From Paraliobacillus sp044383835 (lineage in GTDB: Bacteria; Bacillota; Bacilli; Bacillales; Amphibacillaceae), in contig NZ_JBISEP010000031.1 in the NCBI RefSeq assembly GCF_044383835.1, forward strand, positions 1 to 33,303: a stretch of 33,303 nucleotides of DNA, read 5' to 3'. Made by a program: the position numbers and the translations under genes. Each line of letters starts with the position of its first letter. Positions within the stretch are counted from its first letter, which is position 1. The notes under the pieces are model-generated. The model was not told the DNA's origin and did not search any database. It was given only the letters and a program-made list of their open reading frames with translations. Below, piece by piece: positions 15,890-23,759 of the stretch.

Positions 15890-17038
15890 TTACTTTTTCA
15901 ATTCTATCACGCTTGCAATATTCCGTGCTGTCGCCTCTAGATATTCTGATCCGTTTTGGATCGCTTGTTCTACATGGCATGGACCTTGAGCAATACTAAA
16001 CGCTGCATCTATGCCGTGGTCAAATACAGCTTCATACCCATTACTTAGCGTTCCACATATAGCAATAACGGTTGCACCACTATTTTTCTTTGCTACCTTT
16101 GCAACGCCAATCGGGGTTTTTCCGTAAATTGTTTGACTATCCATTTTTCCTTCTCCGGTAATCACAATGTCTGCATCAGCTACACGTTTAGCAAAGTTCG
16201 TTTGTTCTAACACGATGTCAATCCCCGGCTCAAGCTTTGCATCTAAACACGCTAATAATCCTGCACCGATTCCACCAGCAGCACCAGCACCTGGGATGTC
16301 CTTTACATTCTTTCCAGTCGCTACTTGCATCACATCATGAAAGTTCGCCAAGGCTTGATCAAGCTGCCTAACCATGTCAGGTGTTGCTCCTTTTTGCGGG
16401 CCATATACAGCACTCGCTCCTTTTGACCCCAGTAATGGATTGTCAACATCACAAGCAACAATAACATTTACCTGCTCTAAACGAGAATCCAAGTTTGATA
16501 GATCCATTTGCCAAAGGTCCTGAAGTGCTGCACCACCAAGAGCCAACCTTTCACCTTGCTTGTCATATAATAAACCACCAAGCGCCTCAATCATTCCTGC
16601 ACCACCATCATTTGTAGCGCTTCCACCGATGCCTAAGATAATTTTTGATACATCGTGTTCAAGAGCAGCTTTAATCAATTCACCGGTGCCATAGGTGGTA
16701 GTTTTTAACGGATCACGCTTCTCAGCAGGAACTAAGGCAAGCCCCGAGGCCTCGGCCATCTCAATAATTGCTGTAGATTCGTCCCCAGATACAGCATACG
16801 TAGCCGTTACTGGTTGTCCTAGTGGTCCAGTTACCACTTTTTCGTAAAATGTTCCTTTTAGTCCGTCAGCTAAAGATTGGGTCGTCCCTTCTCCCCCATC
16901 TGCCATTGGAACTAAATCATAGGTGATAGTTCCTTTATAGACTGATTCAAATCCTCTTTTAACTGCCTCTGCCGCTTGTTTTGCGGTCATACTTTCCTTA
17001 AAAGAATCAGGTGCAATCACAATTTTTTTAATGCCCAT
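15890..17038 (-). CDS. Glycerate kinase (GarK/GlxK family)
   Basis: A 382-residue cytoplasmic kinase that phosphorylates glycerate to feed glycolysis. It shows the family pattern: VIAPDSFKESMTAKQAA at the N-terminus, PMADGGEGT, GIGGSATNDGGAGM, ACDVDNPLLG, VYGPQKGAT, GAAGGIGAGLLA and the late VITGEGKMDSQTIYGKTPIGVA. Length and motif order match full-length bacterial enzymes. Family members make 2- or 3-phosphoglycerate; the sequence alone does not decide which. It is the last gene of the cdaR-permease-kinase cluster, 18 bases after the permease stop, with AAAGGAGG before the ATG. Confidence 0.92.
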   Translation of the reverse strand: MGIKKIVIAPDSFKESMTAKQAAEAVKRGFESVYKGTITYDLVPMADGGEGTTQSLADGLKGTFYEKVVTGPLGQPVTATYAVSGDESTAIIEMAEASGLALVPAEKRDPLKTTTYGTGELIKAALEHDVSKIILGIGGSATNDGGAGMIEALGGLLYDKQGERLALGGAALQDLWQMDLSNLDSRLEQVNVIVACDVDNPLLGSKGASAVYGPQKGATPDMVRQLDQALANFHDVMQVATGKNVKDIPGAGAAGGIGAGLLACLDAKLEPGIDIVLEQTNFAKRVADADIVITGEGKMDSQTIYGKTPIGVAKVAKKNSGATVIAICGTLSNGYEAVFDHGIDAAFSIAQGPCHVEQAIQNGSEYLEATARNIASVIELKK

Positions 17039-17056
17039 TGCTCTCTCTTCCTCCTT

Positions 17057-18322
17057 TTACAAGAACCACTGGAACACACCATAGATTAATGTCGACACAA
17101 TCGCCATCGTGATCCCTACTAAAGATTCATATGGTATTAGCTTTAAACGTTCCTCTATTTTCATTCCTACACTACCTGCTGTTGCATGGAAGAAGCTCCC
17201 ATGTGGCATATGGTCAAGTACAGTTGCACCAGCGTGAACCATAGCCGCACCAGCTAAACCAGCCACACCTGATTCTAAAATTGTGCTACCAAATACGCTA
17301 CTTGCTACCGCGGAACCAGCAGTAGTAGATGCCGTCGCTGCTGACATAAAGACTCCAGATACAGGTGCTAAAGCAAATGCTGGTAAACCTAAACCTTCTA
17401 AAATACCAATTAAAGCAACATCAAGATTCGAGTTTGTAATAATTCCCGCGACTGCCCCAGTACCAATTAATAATATAGCAACCGGCGCCATCTTTCCTAG
17501 ACCACTTTTAATGTAGTCGTTGGTATTACGCCATTTCCCCATAGCAAGAACTCCAACTAAACCTCCAGCAGGCAATGCTAGCATTGGATCAATATTAATA
17601 TCAAATAATGGGCGTAACACAAGTAACAGAATTGCTACGATCGGTGCCAGTGCAGCTGTCCATACTGATGGTAATGCATCTGTATCCGATTTTTCAATTT
17701 CAGCAATTTGAATTACTGTACCTTTTGTTGCGATACGCTTTGAAATGAAATAAGTTACCGCAAGTCCAAAAATAGCAGGAATGATACCTGCCGCCATTAC
17801 TGATGTTAACGATACATCAAATGCTTCCGAAACCGCTATCGTATTCGGGTTTGGTGACATAATATTACCCGCTTTGCCTCCACCAATCATCGCAATCAAA
17901 ATTGCCATTCTAGATAGTTTTGCTTCTGATGCGATTACTAAGGCAATGGGGGCAACTGTTATAACGGCAACATCGACAAATACACCAACTGCAGTAAGTA
18001 GCATCGTTGCAATCGCTAATGCTAACAACGCTTTCGTTTGACCAAATTTATATACGATTGTTTGCGCGAGCTTCGATGCTGCTCCAGATTCTATTAACAC
18101 ACCTGCTAAAACACCTGCTGCTAAAATGCGTAACACAGCAGGCATGATGCCTTGTGAGCCACTAACCATTAGCTCAACTGTTTCTACTATACTGGCACCA
18201 CCTACAAGGCCACCGATTAATCCACCAGCAATCAAACTATAAACGGGAGGTATCTTTTTTAAAATCATAAAAATTGCAACTACAAGTCCAACAATTGCAC
18301 CTAAAGCACTTACTTCTACCAT
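17057..18322 (-). CDS. GntP-family permease, probably for glycerate
   Basis: A 421-residue membrane protein of the gluconate:H+ symporter family with about 12 hydrophobic stretches. It has the glycine-rich IAGGLIGGLVGG, MIGGGKAGNIMSPNPNTIAVSEAF and SAATASTTAGSAVASSVFG segments typical of the family. A longer open frame begins at a TTG at 18337, but that codon overlaps the GGAGGG box; the ATG at 18322 sits 7 bases after the box and is chosen. The partner glycerate kinase makes glycerate a more likely substrate than gluconate; no gluconate kinase is present. Regulated probably by the upstream CdaR-type protein and CcpA. Confidence 0.88.
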   Translation of the reverse strand: MVEVSALGAIVGLVVAIFMILKKIPPVYSLIAGGLIGGLVGGASIVETVELMVSGSQGIMPAVLRILAAGVLAGVLIESGAASKLAQTIVYKFGQTKALLALAIATMLLTAVGVFVDVAVITVAPIALVIASEAKLSRMAILIAMIGGGKAGNIMSPNPNTIAVSEAFDVSLTSVMAAGIIPAIFGLAVTYFISKRIATKGTVIQIAEIEKSDTDALPSVWTAALAPIVAILLLVLRPLFDINIDPMLALPAGGLVGVLAMGKWRNTNDYIKSGLGKMAPVAILLIGTGAVAGIITNSNLDVALIGILEGLGLPAFALAPVSGVFMSAATASTTAGSAVASSVFGSTILESGVAGLAGAAMVHAGATVLDHMPHGSFFHATAGSVGMKIEERLKLIPYESLVGITMAIVSTLIYGVFQWFL

Positions 18323-18370
18323 TATTTTTCCCTCCAATAAATGAAGTGTATTTATATACTATAACTATAT

Positions 18371-18384
18371 TATAAGCGCTTACA
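18371..18384. promoter_or_regulatory. cre-like box upstream of the GntP permease
   Basis: TATAAGCGCTTACA; read on the minus strand TGTAAGCGCTTATA, one mismatch from the CcpA consensus. It overlaps a TATAAT -10 element on the minus strand for which there is no good -35, as expected of an activator-dependent, CcpA-repressed promoter. Confidence 0.65.
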
Positions 18385-18408
18385 GCAATCTTTCCATTGT
18401 TCACTCGA

Positions 18409-18434
18409 ACGAAAAGAAAGCGGTTTCTTTTCGT
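18409..18434 (-). terminator. Perfect hairpin directly after cdaR
   Basis: ACGAAAAGAAA (18409-18419) pairs with TTTCTTTTCGT (18424-18434) around GCGG. It begins 5 bases past the regulator stop. The T run is on the plus-strand side (GTTTTTT), so termination of minus-strand transcripts may be partial. A GTTCACTCGAAC inverted repeat (18399-18410) adjoins it and could be a CdaR site. Confidence 0.55.
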
Positions 18435-18439
18435 GTTTT

Positions 18440-19585
18440 TTATGCATCTGAACATTTTTTCGATAACTCATAAATCACTTGACCAATTGTTAATTCTACT
18501 AAGTCCTGCAAATTTTTTGGATTTCTCCCTGTAACCGTATGAATTTTTTCCAAACGATACGCTAATGTATTTCGATGGATAAATAGCTTGTCAGCTGTCT
18601 TTGTCATTTCACCATTCTCTTTGACAAAAGTTAAAAACGTCTCGTGTAATACTTCACCGTCACTTTGAAAAAATAATTTACGATAATTTTCACTAATTTT
18701 ATTTGATTCTTCTTTAGCTTCTCGTAAAAACTGATAACAAAGAAGCGAGAGGCCTAATGCATGTTGATTCCAAACACCACCTTGAGGATACAGCATTGTT
18801 GCAGTCTCAACAATCCTTTGAGCTATCTCGTAAGATTTCCTCCATCCTTCTACCCCATCTTGATATGGGCCCACAGCAATAGTGACTTCATTCGAATCGA
18901 TCTTGTCCAGCTTTTGTTCTACAAAGCTTTTTAGCTTTTCATCCGTATCTAATTTGGAAGCTCTTTTCATTTTTAACACAATATACTGATTATTATAAAG
19001 TTTCACCAGCTCATCATCTTTCACTAACCATGAATTTATCCAACTTTTAATTGTTTTATTAGAAAGATTATCCTTATACGGAATAGAAATTAAAATCACA
19101 GCGTATGTTTCATTTGTATTTATTTTAAAAGATTGAGCTCTTTCCTTAACATATGTTTTATCTTTATCAGATCCTAATATTAAATGCGAAATAACATCTT
19201 CACGTAAACGCTCATTGCGTTCAATCTCTTTTGTTAAAGCAGCTTGTTCTAATGTTAGCTCTGCTCCCATTTGAACAAGTTGTGAATAACTTCTTATCTG
19301 CTCCGGTTCACCTGTAATACCGATAACGCCAACAATTTTGCCACGGAAACAGATAGGTAGGTTAATACCAGGTAAAGAGCCTATCCATTGCTCAACGTCA
19401 TTTGAACTAATTTCGACTGTCTCATTTTGCTCCATTACCTTACGAGCACCATCGTGTAACTGCCCAATTCTGTGCGTATCTCCTGAAGCAATGATTGTTC
19501 CTGACCAGTCCATTACATTCACATTAGTATCTATAATTGACATTGTGCGTTTTACAATTGCTGAGGCTAGCTGTTCTGTTAACAT
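18440..19585 (-). CDS. CdaR-type sugar-diacid/glycerate transcription activator
   Basis: A 381-residue regulator. Residues 1-135 form a diacid-recognition sensor (TEQLASAIVKRTMSIIDTNVNVMDWSGTIIASGD, then GLPICFRG-type core and GVIGITGEPEQIRSYSQLVQ). The middle (about 140-290) is a GGDEF-like, non-catalytic part, and the C-terminus (310-375) is a PucR/CdaR HTH: MTKTADKLFIHRNTLAYRLEKI. E. coli CdaR answers to glycerate, glucarate and galactarate. Position next to a GntP permease and glycerate kinase suggests it senses glycerate here. Good TTGGAGGAG before the ATG. It could be read through to the permease genes past the following hairpin. Confidence 0.9.
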   Translation of the reverse strand: MLTEQLASAIVKRTMSIIDTNVNVMDWSGTIIASGDTHRIGQLHDGARKVMEQNETVEISSNDVEQWIGSLPGINLPICFRGKIVGVIGITGEPEQIRSYSQLVQMGAELTLEQAALTKEIERNERLREDVISHLILGSDKDKTYVKERAQSFKINTNETYAVILISIPYKDNLSNKTIKSWINSWLVKDDELVKLYNNQYIVLKMKRASKLDTDEKLKSFVEQKLDKIDSNEVTIAVGPYQDGVEGWRKSYEIAQRIVETATMLYPQGGVWNQHALGLSLLCYQFLREAKEESNKISENYRKLFFQSDGEVLHETFLTFVKENGEMTKTADKLFIHRNTLAYRLEKIHTVTGRNPKNLQDLVELTIGQVIYELSKKCSDA

Positions 19586-19848
19586 GATTTCTCCTCCAAA
19601 TACTGACGAATTAATTCGCTCGTTTCTATTGATAAAATTTTACCATAAAATTAAATGAAGGGCTTGTTAAGGTATTACTTTGTTAATGAGAATCTAATTT
19701 TTGGTTGATGGGGTATACTTTTTATTGAGCGTTCTCAATCCATGTGAGTAGTTTATGATAATCACATTATTTTTAAGATCTTCTTATTTTAAGCAAACTA
19801 GGTTTTTAAATTTTTAGCAATTTTATCTTGTAATTAACTGTCATACGA
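19586..19848. other. AT-rich intergenic stretch
   Basis: About 260 bases upstream of cdaR and of the antisense promoter. No gene seen; the cdaR promoter should lie near 19610-19680 on the minus strand but is not clear. Confidence 0.35.
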
Positions 19849-19878
19849 TTCACAAATAATTAAAGGTTATGCTATAAT
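19849..19878 (+). promoter_or_regulatory. Promoter for a transcript antisense to the holin-like toxin
   Basis: Plus-strand -35 TTCACA (19849-19854), 18-base spacer, -10 TATAAT (19873-19878). A start near 19885 would give an RNA running into the 3' end of the toxin gene. There is no plus-strand coding sequence behind it with a ribosome binding site. Confidence 0.6.
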
Positions 19879-19884
19879 GAAATT

Positions 19885-20004
19885 AGACAATACGTATAAT
19901 AAATAACCCGTAGCAGCTACTACGGGTTATAGATAAGTGGTTAATCGGCTATCTTTTTTTGATAGACCTCTCCTAGTTACTTGTTGGGCAAATAGGGGGG
20001 GCTA
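19885..20004 (+). ncRNA. Predicted antisense antitoxin RNA (3' end not defined)
   Basis: Inferred from the promoter at 19849-19878. The RNA would begin inside the toxin terminator and be complementary to the toxin mRNA 3' region, the arrangement of Bacillus txpA/RatA and bsrG/SR4. No strong plus-strand terminator is visible; a weak AAATAG/CTATTT hairpin at 19991-20007 followed by T's is one possible end. Confidence 0.45.
19899..19930 (-). terminator. Terminator of the toxin mRNA
   Basis: AACCCGTAG and CTACGGGTT (9-bp perfect stem, loop of 6) lie within an ATAACCC/GGGTTAT extension. On the minus strand TTATTTATTAT follows. Confidence 0.7.
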
Positions 20005-20097
20005 TTTTCGTTTGATCAATGACACAATTAAAGCGAGCCATGCAATCAAGAAAGTACCAAAACTGAACAGTACCATAAAACTCTCATACATACCCAT
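20002..20097 (-). CDS. Holin-like type I toxin peptide
   Basis: A 31-residue peptide: short polar start MGMYESF, a single hydrophobic helix (about residues 7-28, with FGTFLIAWLALIV) and a basic end LIKRK. This is the layout of the 'putative holin-like toxin' and TxpA/BsrG group, small membrane peptides whose mRNA is silenced by an antisense RNA. The gene is preceded by a very strong box (AAGGGGGTG); the ATG at 20097 is 8 bases from it. An ATG two codons upstream (20103) overlaps the box and is less likely. The box can be locked in a hairpin. Flanked by a terminator and a convergent promoter, so a type I toxin-antitoxin locus is likely. Toxicity itself is inferred. Confidence 0.75.
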   Translation of the reverse strand: MGMYESFMVLFSFGTFLIAWLALIVSLIKRK

Positions 20098-20105
20098 AGG
20101 CATCA

Positions 20106-20122
20106 CCCCCTTCCACAGGGGA
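20106..20122 (-). promoter_or_regulatory. Hairpin masking the toxin ribosome binding site
   Basis: On the minus-strand RNA, CCCCU (from 20117-20121) pairs with AGGGG of the Shine-Dalgarno (from 20107-20111) with a 5-nt loop. Such sequestration is common in type I toxin mRNAs and limits translation of the full-length transcript. Confidence 0.6.
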
Positions 20123-20222
20123 CTTAGCCGACCCTACCCTAAAAGAGCATTATCCATTAAAAGTATAGCACAAACGATGCGAACATATATTCTTTTTTCG
20201 TCCGTATATGAATGCTATAACC

Positions 20223-20264
20223 AAACGGAGCACTCTACTAGAAACTCTGTAGGGTGCTCCGTTT
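20223..20264 (-). terminator. Hairpin below the aminoglycoside adenylyltransferase gene
   Basis: AAACGGAGCAC (20223-20233) pairs with GTGCTCCGTTT (20254-20264), extended by CTAC/GTAG with a bulge. The stem abuts the gene stop; the minus-strand T tract is short (TTTGGTT). Confidence 0.7.
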
Positions 20265-20265
20265 A

Positions 20266-21147
20266 CTAAAAGATTTCCTTTGCATCTGCTGGTAATCTTC
20301 TAACATGATTTAAATATTTCATCATATTCTTATCTTCATCAGATAGATAGGTGTATGAAAGAGATTGTGCTACATCTTTTGCTAATTCGCGAAACAAGTC
20401 ACAAGCAATAAAAATCGAGTCCCAGAAATTTTCATAGTTTCCGTCAGAATACGTATCCTTGTACATCTCCCAGTATTGCTCAGGGAGATAGTCTTTGAAG
20501 TGCTTACCCATTTTCCCGGTTGACACTTTAAAATTATTGTTTGTTCCAATCCACCATGAAACCATCTCATCCAGCGCATCTCTTACCGGGCGTTCAAACA
20601 TTTGCTTTGCATACGGCAATTCGTCACGCCAAATCCCTTTTGCAACATTTTGTAAACACCACCAAAATTCATTACAGCAACCGATAAAGTGCAATTCAGT
20701 AGGCCTTTTAACACGATAATCTATATCCGTAGGTCCATGAATTTCTGGCAGGCAGTTGTCTTTATCTAATAATTGTAAGGTGAGTTTATCATCAACATAC
20801 GTATCTAACATTTTTTCTTTTATCTCGATATGAAGATCGATACGATTGCCATCTGAAAATAGCATTAAATATCCGTAAGACCGGTCAAAATCAATATCGA
20901 TATTATTAAATTGATCGATTTTATCTGGCTCTTGCATAATAAGTAGATCACCAAACTGATTTATCCATTTCTCATTTTTTATAAAAGAGGCAGTTTCTTT
21001 CACAACATAGACGATATCGTAGTCTTGAAAAATATCTTTAGGTGCGTTGGGGTTCGTTCTTGAACCATTCATATAAACAGCACGAATTCGCTCATCATTT
21101 TTGGCAACCTTTAAAATTAAATCCATCATTTCTTGTTCATTTCTCAT
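20266..21147 (-). CDS. Aminoglycoside 6-adenylyltransferase (AadK-like ANT(6))
   Basis: A 293-residue nucleotidyltransferase that adenylates streptomycin at the 6 position. It has the N-terminal MRNEQEMMDLILKVAKNDERIR start shared with Bacillus AadK, the catalytic NGSRTNPN (27-34) and QDYDIVYVV (41-49) motifs with the metal-binding aspartates, DLHIEI, and the FIGCCNEFWWCLQNVAKGI stretch characteristic of the ANT(6) family. Full length compared with AadK (about 284). GGAGGG precedes the ATG. Chromosomal AadK-type enzymes confer low-level streptomycin resistance; resistance in this organism is inferred. No mobile element adjoins it. Confidence 0.9.
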   Translation of the reverse strand: MRNEQEMMDLILKVAKNDERIRAVYMNGSRTNPNAPKDIFQDYDIVYVVKETASFIKNEKWINQFGDLLIMQEPDKIDQFNNIDIDFDRSYGYLMLFSDGNRIDLHIEIKEKMLDTYVDDKLTLQLLDKDNCLPEIHGPTDIDYRVKRPTELHFIGCCNEFWWCLQNVAKGIWRDELPYAKQMFERPVRDALDEMVSWWIGTNNNFKVSTGKMGKHFKDYLPEQYWEMYKDTYSDGNYENFWDSIFIACDLFRELAKDVAQSLSYTYLSDEDKNMMKYLNHVRRLPADAKEIF

Positions 21148-21248
21148 GATATATCCCTCCGAACATTAAATTTTTCAAATAAAAGAGGTTAATTTTACAT
21201 TAGAGGGGCTCATCGCTGATGTTGTGCTAATCTGTTTTGCATCGTTTA

Positions 21249-21515
21249 TCATTTATTTAATCTTTTTTTACAAATTGCTCCAATTATAGTACCTATCCAT
21301 ATTCCCAGGAAAACAGTAATTGTAACAAATCCCATTCCCATGCCATTCCAGCCTCCAACGCCGATAATACTATAAATAACGACGCCGAAACAGATTAAAG
21401 ATAAAATGATCGCAATAAAAAAGAGAACTATCCTTGAAACGTTACGGGATATAAAAAAGATAATGACAGCAGCAATAATTCCCATAAGTAATATCGGTGT
21501 CCATCCTTCAAGCAT
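21249..21515 (-). CDS. Small YesK-like membrane protein
   Basis: An 88-residue protein with three hydrophobic segments and the motif GVGGWNGMGMGFVTITVFLGIWIGTIIG, which matches the GGWEGMGYG pattern of the uncharacterised YesK family. The annotated ATG is 22 bases from the only purine-rich box (AAAAGGGGG). A better-spaced in-frame ATT lies four codons upstream, so the real start may be a rare ATT, or the ATG is used weakly. Function unknown. Confidence 0.6.
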   Translation of the reverse strand: MLEGWTPILLMGIIAAVIIFFISRNVSRIVLFFIAIILSLICFGVVIYSIIGVGGWNGMGMGFVTITVFLGIWIGTIIGAICKKRLNK

Positions 21516-21631
21516 TAATGCATTAATTTTATTCGCCCCCTTTTCTTATCACACATATTGACACGCTAAACGTTTGTGACATTTCTAACCTTAAAAATGC
21601 TTTTTCATAATATGTAATCGAATCGCGAACG

Positions 21632-21823
21632 TTAACTAAAGAAGATGGTATATATGATAAAAACTAATAGTAAAACAACAATAAGTATTCCAGTACCCTT
21701 CCAACCCAAACCACCAACTAAATCAGAGAGATTGCTTCAATTAATACTACTAGAAGCGTTCTTTAATTCCTTTTATCGTATTCTTTCTCTTCTTTGTTCT
21801 GGTGATTCATTATTTTCAGTCAT
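21632..21823 (-). pseudogene. DUF6366-like small protein with two in-frame stops
   Basis: From ATG after AAGGAGTG it reads MTENNESPEQRRERIR, a TAA, then KELKNASSSIN, a TGA, then SNLSDLVGGLGWKGTGILIV and a hydrophobic tail IVVLLLVFIIYTIFFS. The ends match the DUF6366 family as I remember it (ESPEERRERLR and NLSDLVGGLGWKGTG). The frame is kept throughout, so the gene is broken only by the two stops, with a possible short internal deletion. Its family function is not known. Confidence 0.7.
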
Positions 21824-21824
21824 A

Positions 21825-22001
21825 TTAATCACTCCTTGAAAGTAATTTTCCCCCAACAAAATAGCCTATTAAAGCTGCTAATGCACTTATAAGTATTGAA
21901 AGAAAAGCATTAGTATCTGGAAAAAAGAATTCTTTAATAAATATGATTATTCCTACAAACAAACCGATAAATAACGCTCTATCTAATTTTTTTATTTTCA
22001 A
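21825..22001 (-). CDS. Small two-helix membrane protein
   Basis: A 58-residue protein with two hydrophobic helices (about 9-24 and 33-50) joined by a short FFFPDTN turn, and a lysine-rich N-terminus. An upstream GTG at 22010 is open, but the box AAGGGTGAG covers it; the TTG at 22001 is 5 bases after the box and is the more likely start. It ends just before the ATG of the broken DUF6366-like gene, so the two were probably co-transcribed. Function unknown. Confidence 0.5.
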   Translation of the reverse strand: MKIKKLDRALFIGLFVGIIIFIKEFFFPDTNAFLSILISALAALIGYFVGGKLLSRSD

Positions 22002-22028
22002 AATTCTCACCCTTATATGTAATTAGTA

Positions 22029-22436
22029 TTATAGATTTCTGTAAATAATTATTACATCATTTAAAGGAGTTAGATACTCTTTTTCCCCTATTGTAAAATC
22101 AGCGCCATGACGTTCTACTTCAACATATTGAACAACTTTATTATCATTTATAAAAACTAATAGATAGATGTCGTCTCTATAATCAATATCACTTGGATCA
22201 TTAAACTTAACACCTAATTGTTCCTCTATTCCTTCTTGCGTACTGTAAGGTGTAAATAAAAATGCCTTTTCCCAATCAAAAGACGTCATTGTTGTAAGAC
22301 TTATTTCACTATTATTCTTGTCTTCCGTAATGGAAGAAATGGACTTTTCCAACTCCACATTGCGTTCTAGAATAGCACATCCTGTTAGAAGGAATAGAAT
22401 GAAAAACAAAAAAACATAACGGGTGAATTGCATCAT
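22029..22436 (-). CDS. Small lipoprotein of unknown function
   Basis: A 135-residue protein with a lipoprotein signal: positively charged start, hydrophobic run FLFFILFLL and lipobox LLTGC (Cys20). The mature part is polar and likely beta-rich (EGIEEQLGVKF, YLLVFINDNKVVQYVEVERHGADF). No family recognised. GAGAGG precedes the first of two ATG codons. It is 18 bases upstream of the next small membrane-protein gene, suggesting an operon of small envelope proteins. Confidence 0.65.
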   Translation of the reverse strand: MMQFTRYVFLFFILFLLTGCAILERNVELEKSISSITEDKNNSEISLTTMTSFDWEKAFLFTPYSTQEGIEEQLGVKFNDPSDIDYRDDIYLLVFINDNKVVQYVEVERHGADFTIGEKEYLTPLNDVIIIYRNL

Positions 22437-22481
22437 GATTATTTCCTCTCTTGAATTATAATCGCACCTTAGAATAACTTA

Positions 22482-22739
22482 CTATGATTCACTAATTCCT
22501 ACTGCAAGTAAAAGAAAATAAACAAACACCAATACTATACCATTCAGTAGAATTCCTGTTATGATAAACCACATTTTTTTAGATAGTATAGCAAAAATAA
22601 TCCCAAGTACAGAAAGCACCGAAAATAAGATTATAGCCATGTTCAGATTTACATTGGGGCCTCTCGTGACAAAGAAATAAATGACATTTATTAGAACGGT
22701 TACTATTGATAATGCTCCGAGAATATTCTTCTTGCTCAA
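22482..22739 (-). CDS. Small three-helix membrane protein
   Basis: An 85-residue protein with three hydrophobic segments (about 6-25, 33-51 and 56-80) and little else. The start is TTG, supported by a near-ideal AAAGGAGG 8 bases upstream. No family recognised. Same strand and spacing as the neighbouring small envelope proteins. Confidence 0.6.
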   Translation of the reverse strand: MSKKNILGALSIVTVLINVIYFFVTRGPNVNLNMAIILFSVLSVLGIIFAILSKKMWFIITGILLNGIVLVFVYFLLLAVGISES

Positions 22740-22834
22740 AATTGTAACCTCCTTTCTAAATCATGTTTCACAAATTAACCCCGCACCTATTTGGTTATTT
22801 GACGCTTGCCAAACAATTTGTACTGTAACGAATA

Positions 22835-23247
22835 TTATTCAATTATAGTTTGTAAATTCTCTAATTGTGTTTTAGATAACTTACCTATAGTAGCCGTGTT
22901 ACTTTCCATATCATATGATTGCAAAACTATAGCCTCGTCTCCATTAATCCAAACTCTAAGCAAATGTGTAGATATTCCTTCTTTATGCTTAATCATAAAA
23001 ACTATATCATCCTTGGTTTCCCAATCCATTCTTCAGTTGAAAAAACCACTTCTTCAAATAACTGTTCAAATTCCGATATCTTCTTTTTATCTTTTATTTC
23101 TTTAGTAAACTCAAATTCATATTTACTAACTGAATGACCAACATGTAAAACCTTATCTGGTTCCATTACTTTATTAAATATAATAATTATAATTGGGATT
23201 AATAATATTAAAACTATAATAAAAAATATTGTACTTTTCTTTTTCAT
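22835..23247 (-). pseudogene. Frameshifted membrane-anchored protein of about 136 residues
   Basis: The first part (23002-23247) begins MKKKSTIFFIIVLILLIPIIIIIFNK (one membrane helix) and runs to EEWIGKPRMI before a stop. The overlapping second frame (22835-23029) continues DDIVFMIKHKEG through LLRVWINGDEAIVLQSYDM to a polar end. The join falls near 23005-23025, where the two frames read GKPR and DDIVF. Together they make one anchored protein with an outer beta-rich domain. Either a real frameshift or a sequencing error; family not recognised. Confidence 0.6.
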
Positions 23248-23352
23248 AAAATCATCTCCTTAAAATTTGGACACCTAACTTTTCTTAAGAAATAAATTAT
23301 ACCTTCGCACATTTTAATTAAATCGAAACAATCTTGCAGACATGATAGTACA

Positions 23353-23493
23353 GTGAGTAAAGAAACACCCGTTGCTTTAGCTTCTGTTTTACAAAATGAA
23401 GCAGGCACACTTGAACATTATGAGCTTTTTATTTATAACGAGAATTTCACGCTTGAATTTCTTTTTCTTCTTGAGCGAAGTCAGAAAAATTAA
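23353..23493 (+). pseudogene. Possible remnant of an unidentified plus-strand gene
   Basis: GTG to stop, reading SKETPVALASVLQNEAGTLEHYELFIYNENFTLEF. The composition looks protein-like up to about 23445 and then runs antisense into the next gene. No ribosome binding site. I cannot identify it. Confidence 0.25.
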
Positions 23494-23671
23494 TTTCGCC
23501 ATTATATTGTGTTGTTTCTTGTTCGAGAGTTTGATAACGGTCATCGAATTTATCCATTAGAAGCAACGTACCAAATATAATAGTAAAACCTATTATGGCA
23601 AGTGAAATTATAATAATAACAAAATAAATCAATAGTTTTTTCCAACCTAAATCTAGTATCCTTTGTATCAA
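23447..23671 (-). CDS. Small single-span membrane protein
   Basis: A 74-residue protein from the TTG start chosen here: one long hydrophobic helix (KKLLIYFVIIIISLAIIGFTIIFGTLLL) and a charged tail of about 35 residues rich in E, D and Q. The frame is open ten codons further up (ATG at 23701), but that ATG has no ribosome binding site, while GGAGGGG lies 7 bases before the TTG. Function unknown. It belongs to the same series of small envelope proteins. Confidence 0.5.
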   Translation of the reverse strand: MIQRILDLGWKKLLIYFVIIIISLAIIGFTIIFGTLLLMDKFDDRYQTLEQETTQYNGEINFSDFAQEEKEIQA

Positions 23672-23759
23672 AATGAAGCCCCTCCACATTACAATTTCCA
23701 TATATATCTAAAGTACTATTTTGTTATATAATAACGTAGAAATGAAAAAAAATCCATAA

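Noticed and set aside
17283..18041. Three plus-strand ORFs opposite the GntP permease
   Set aside because: All are antisense shadows of the permease frame without start signals.
19937..20269. Plus-strand 110-codon ORF
   Set aside because: It has no ribosome binding site, odd composition, and runs antisense through the holin-like peptide, its leader and the next terminator.
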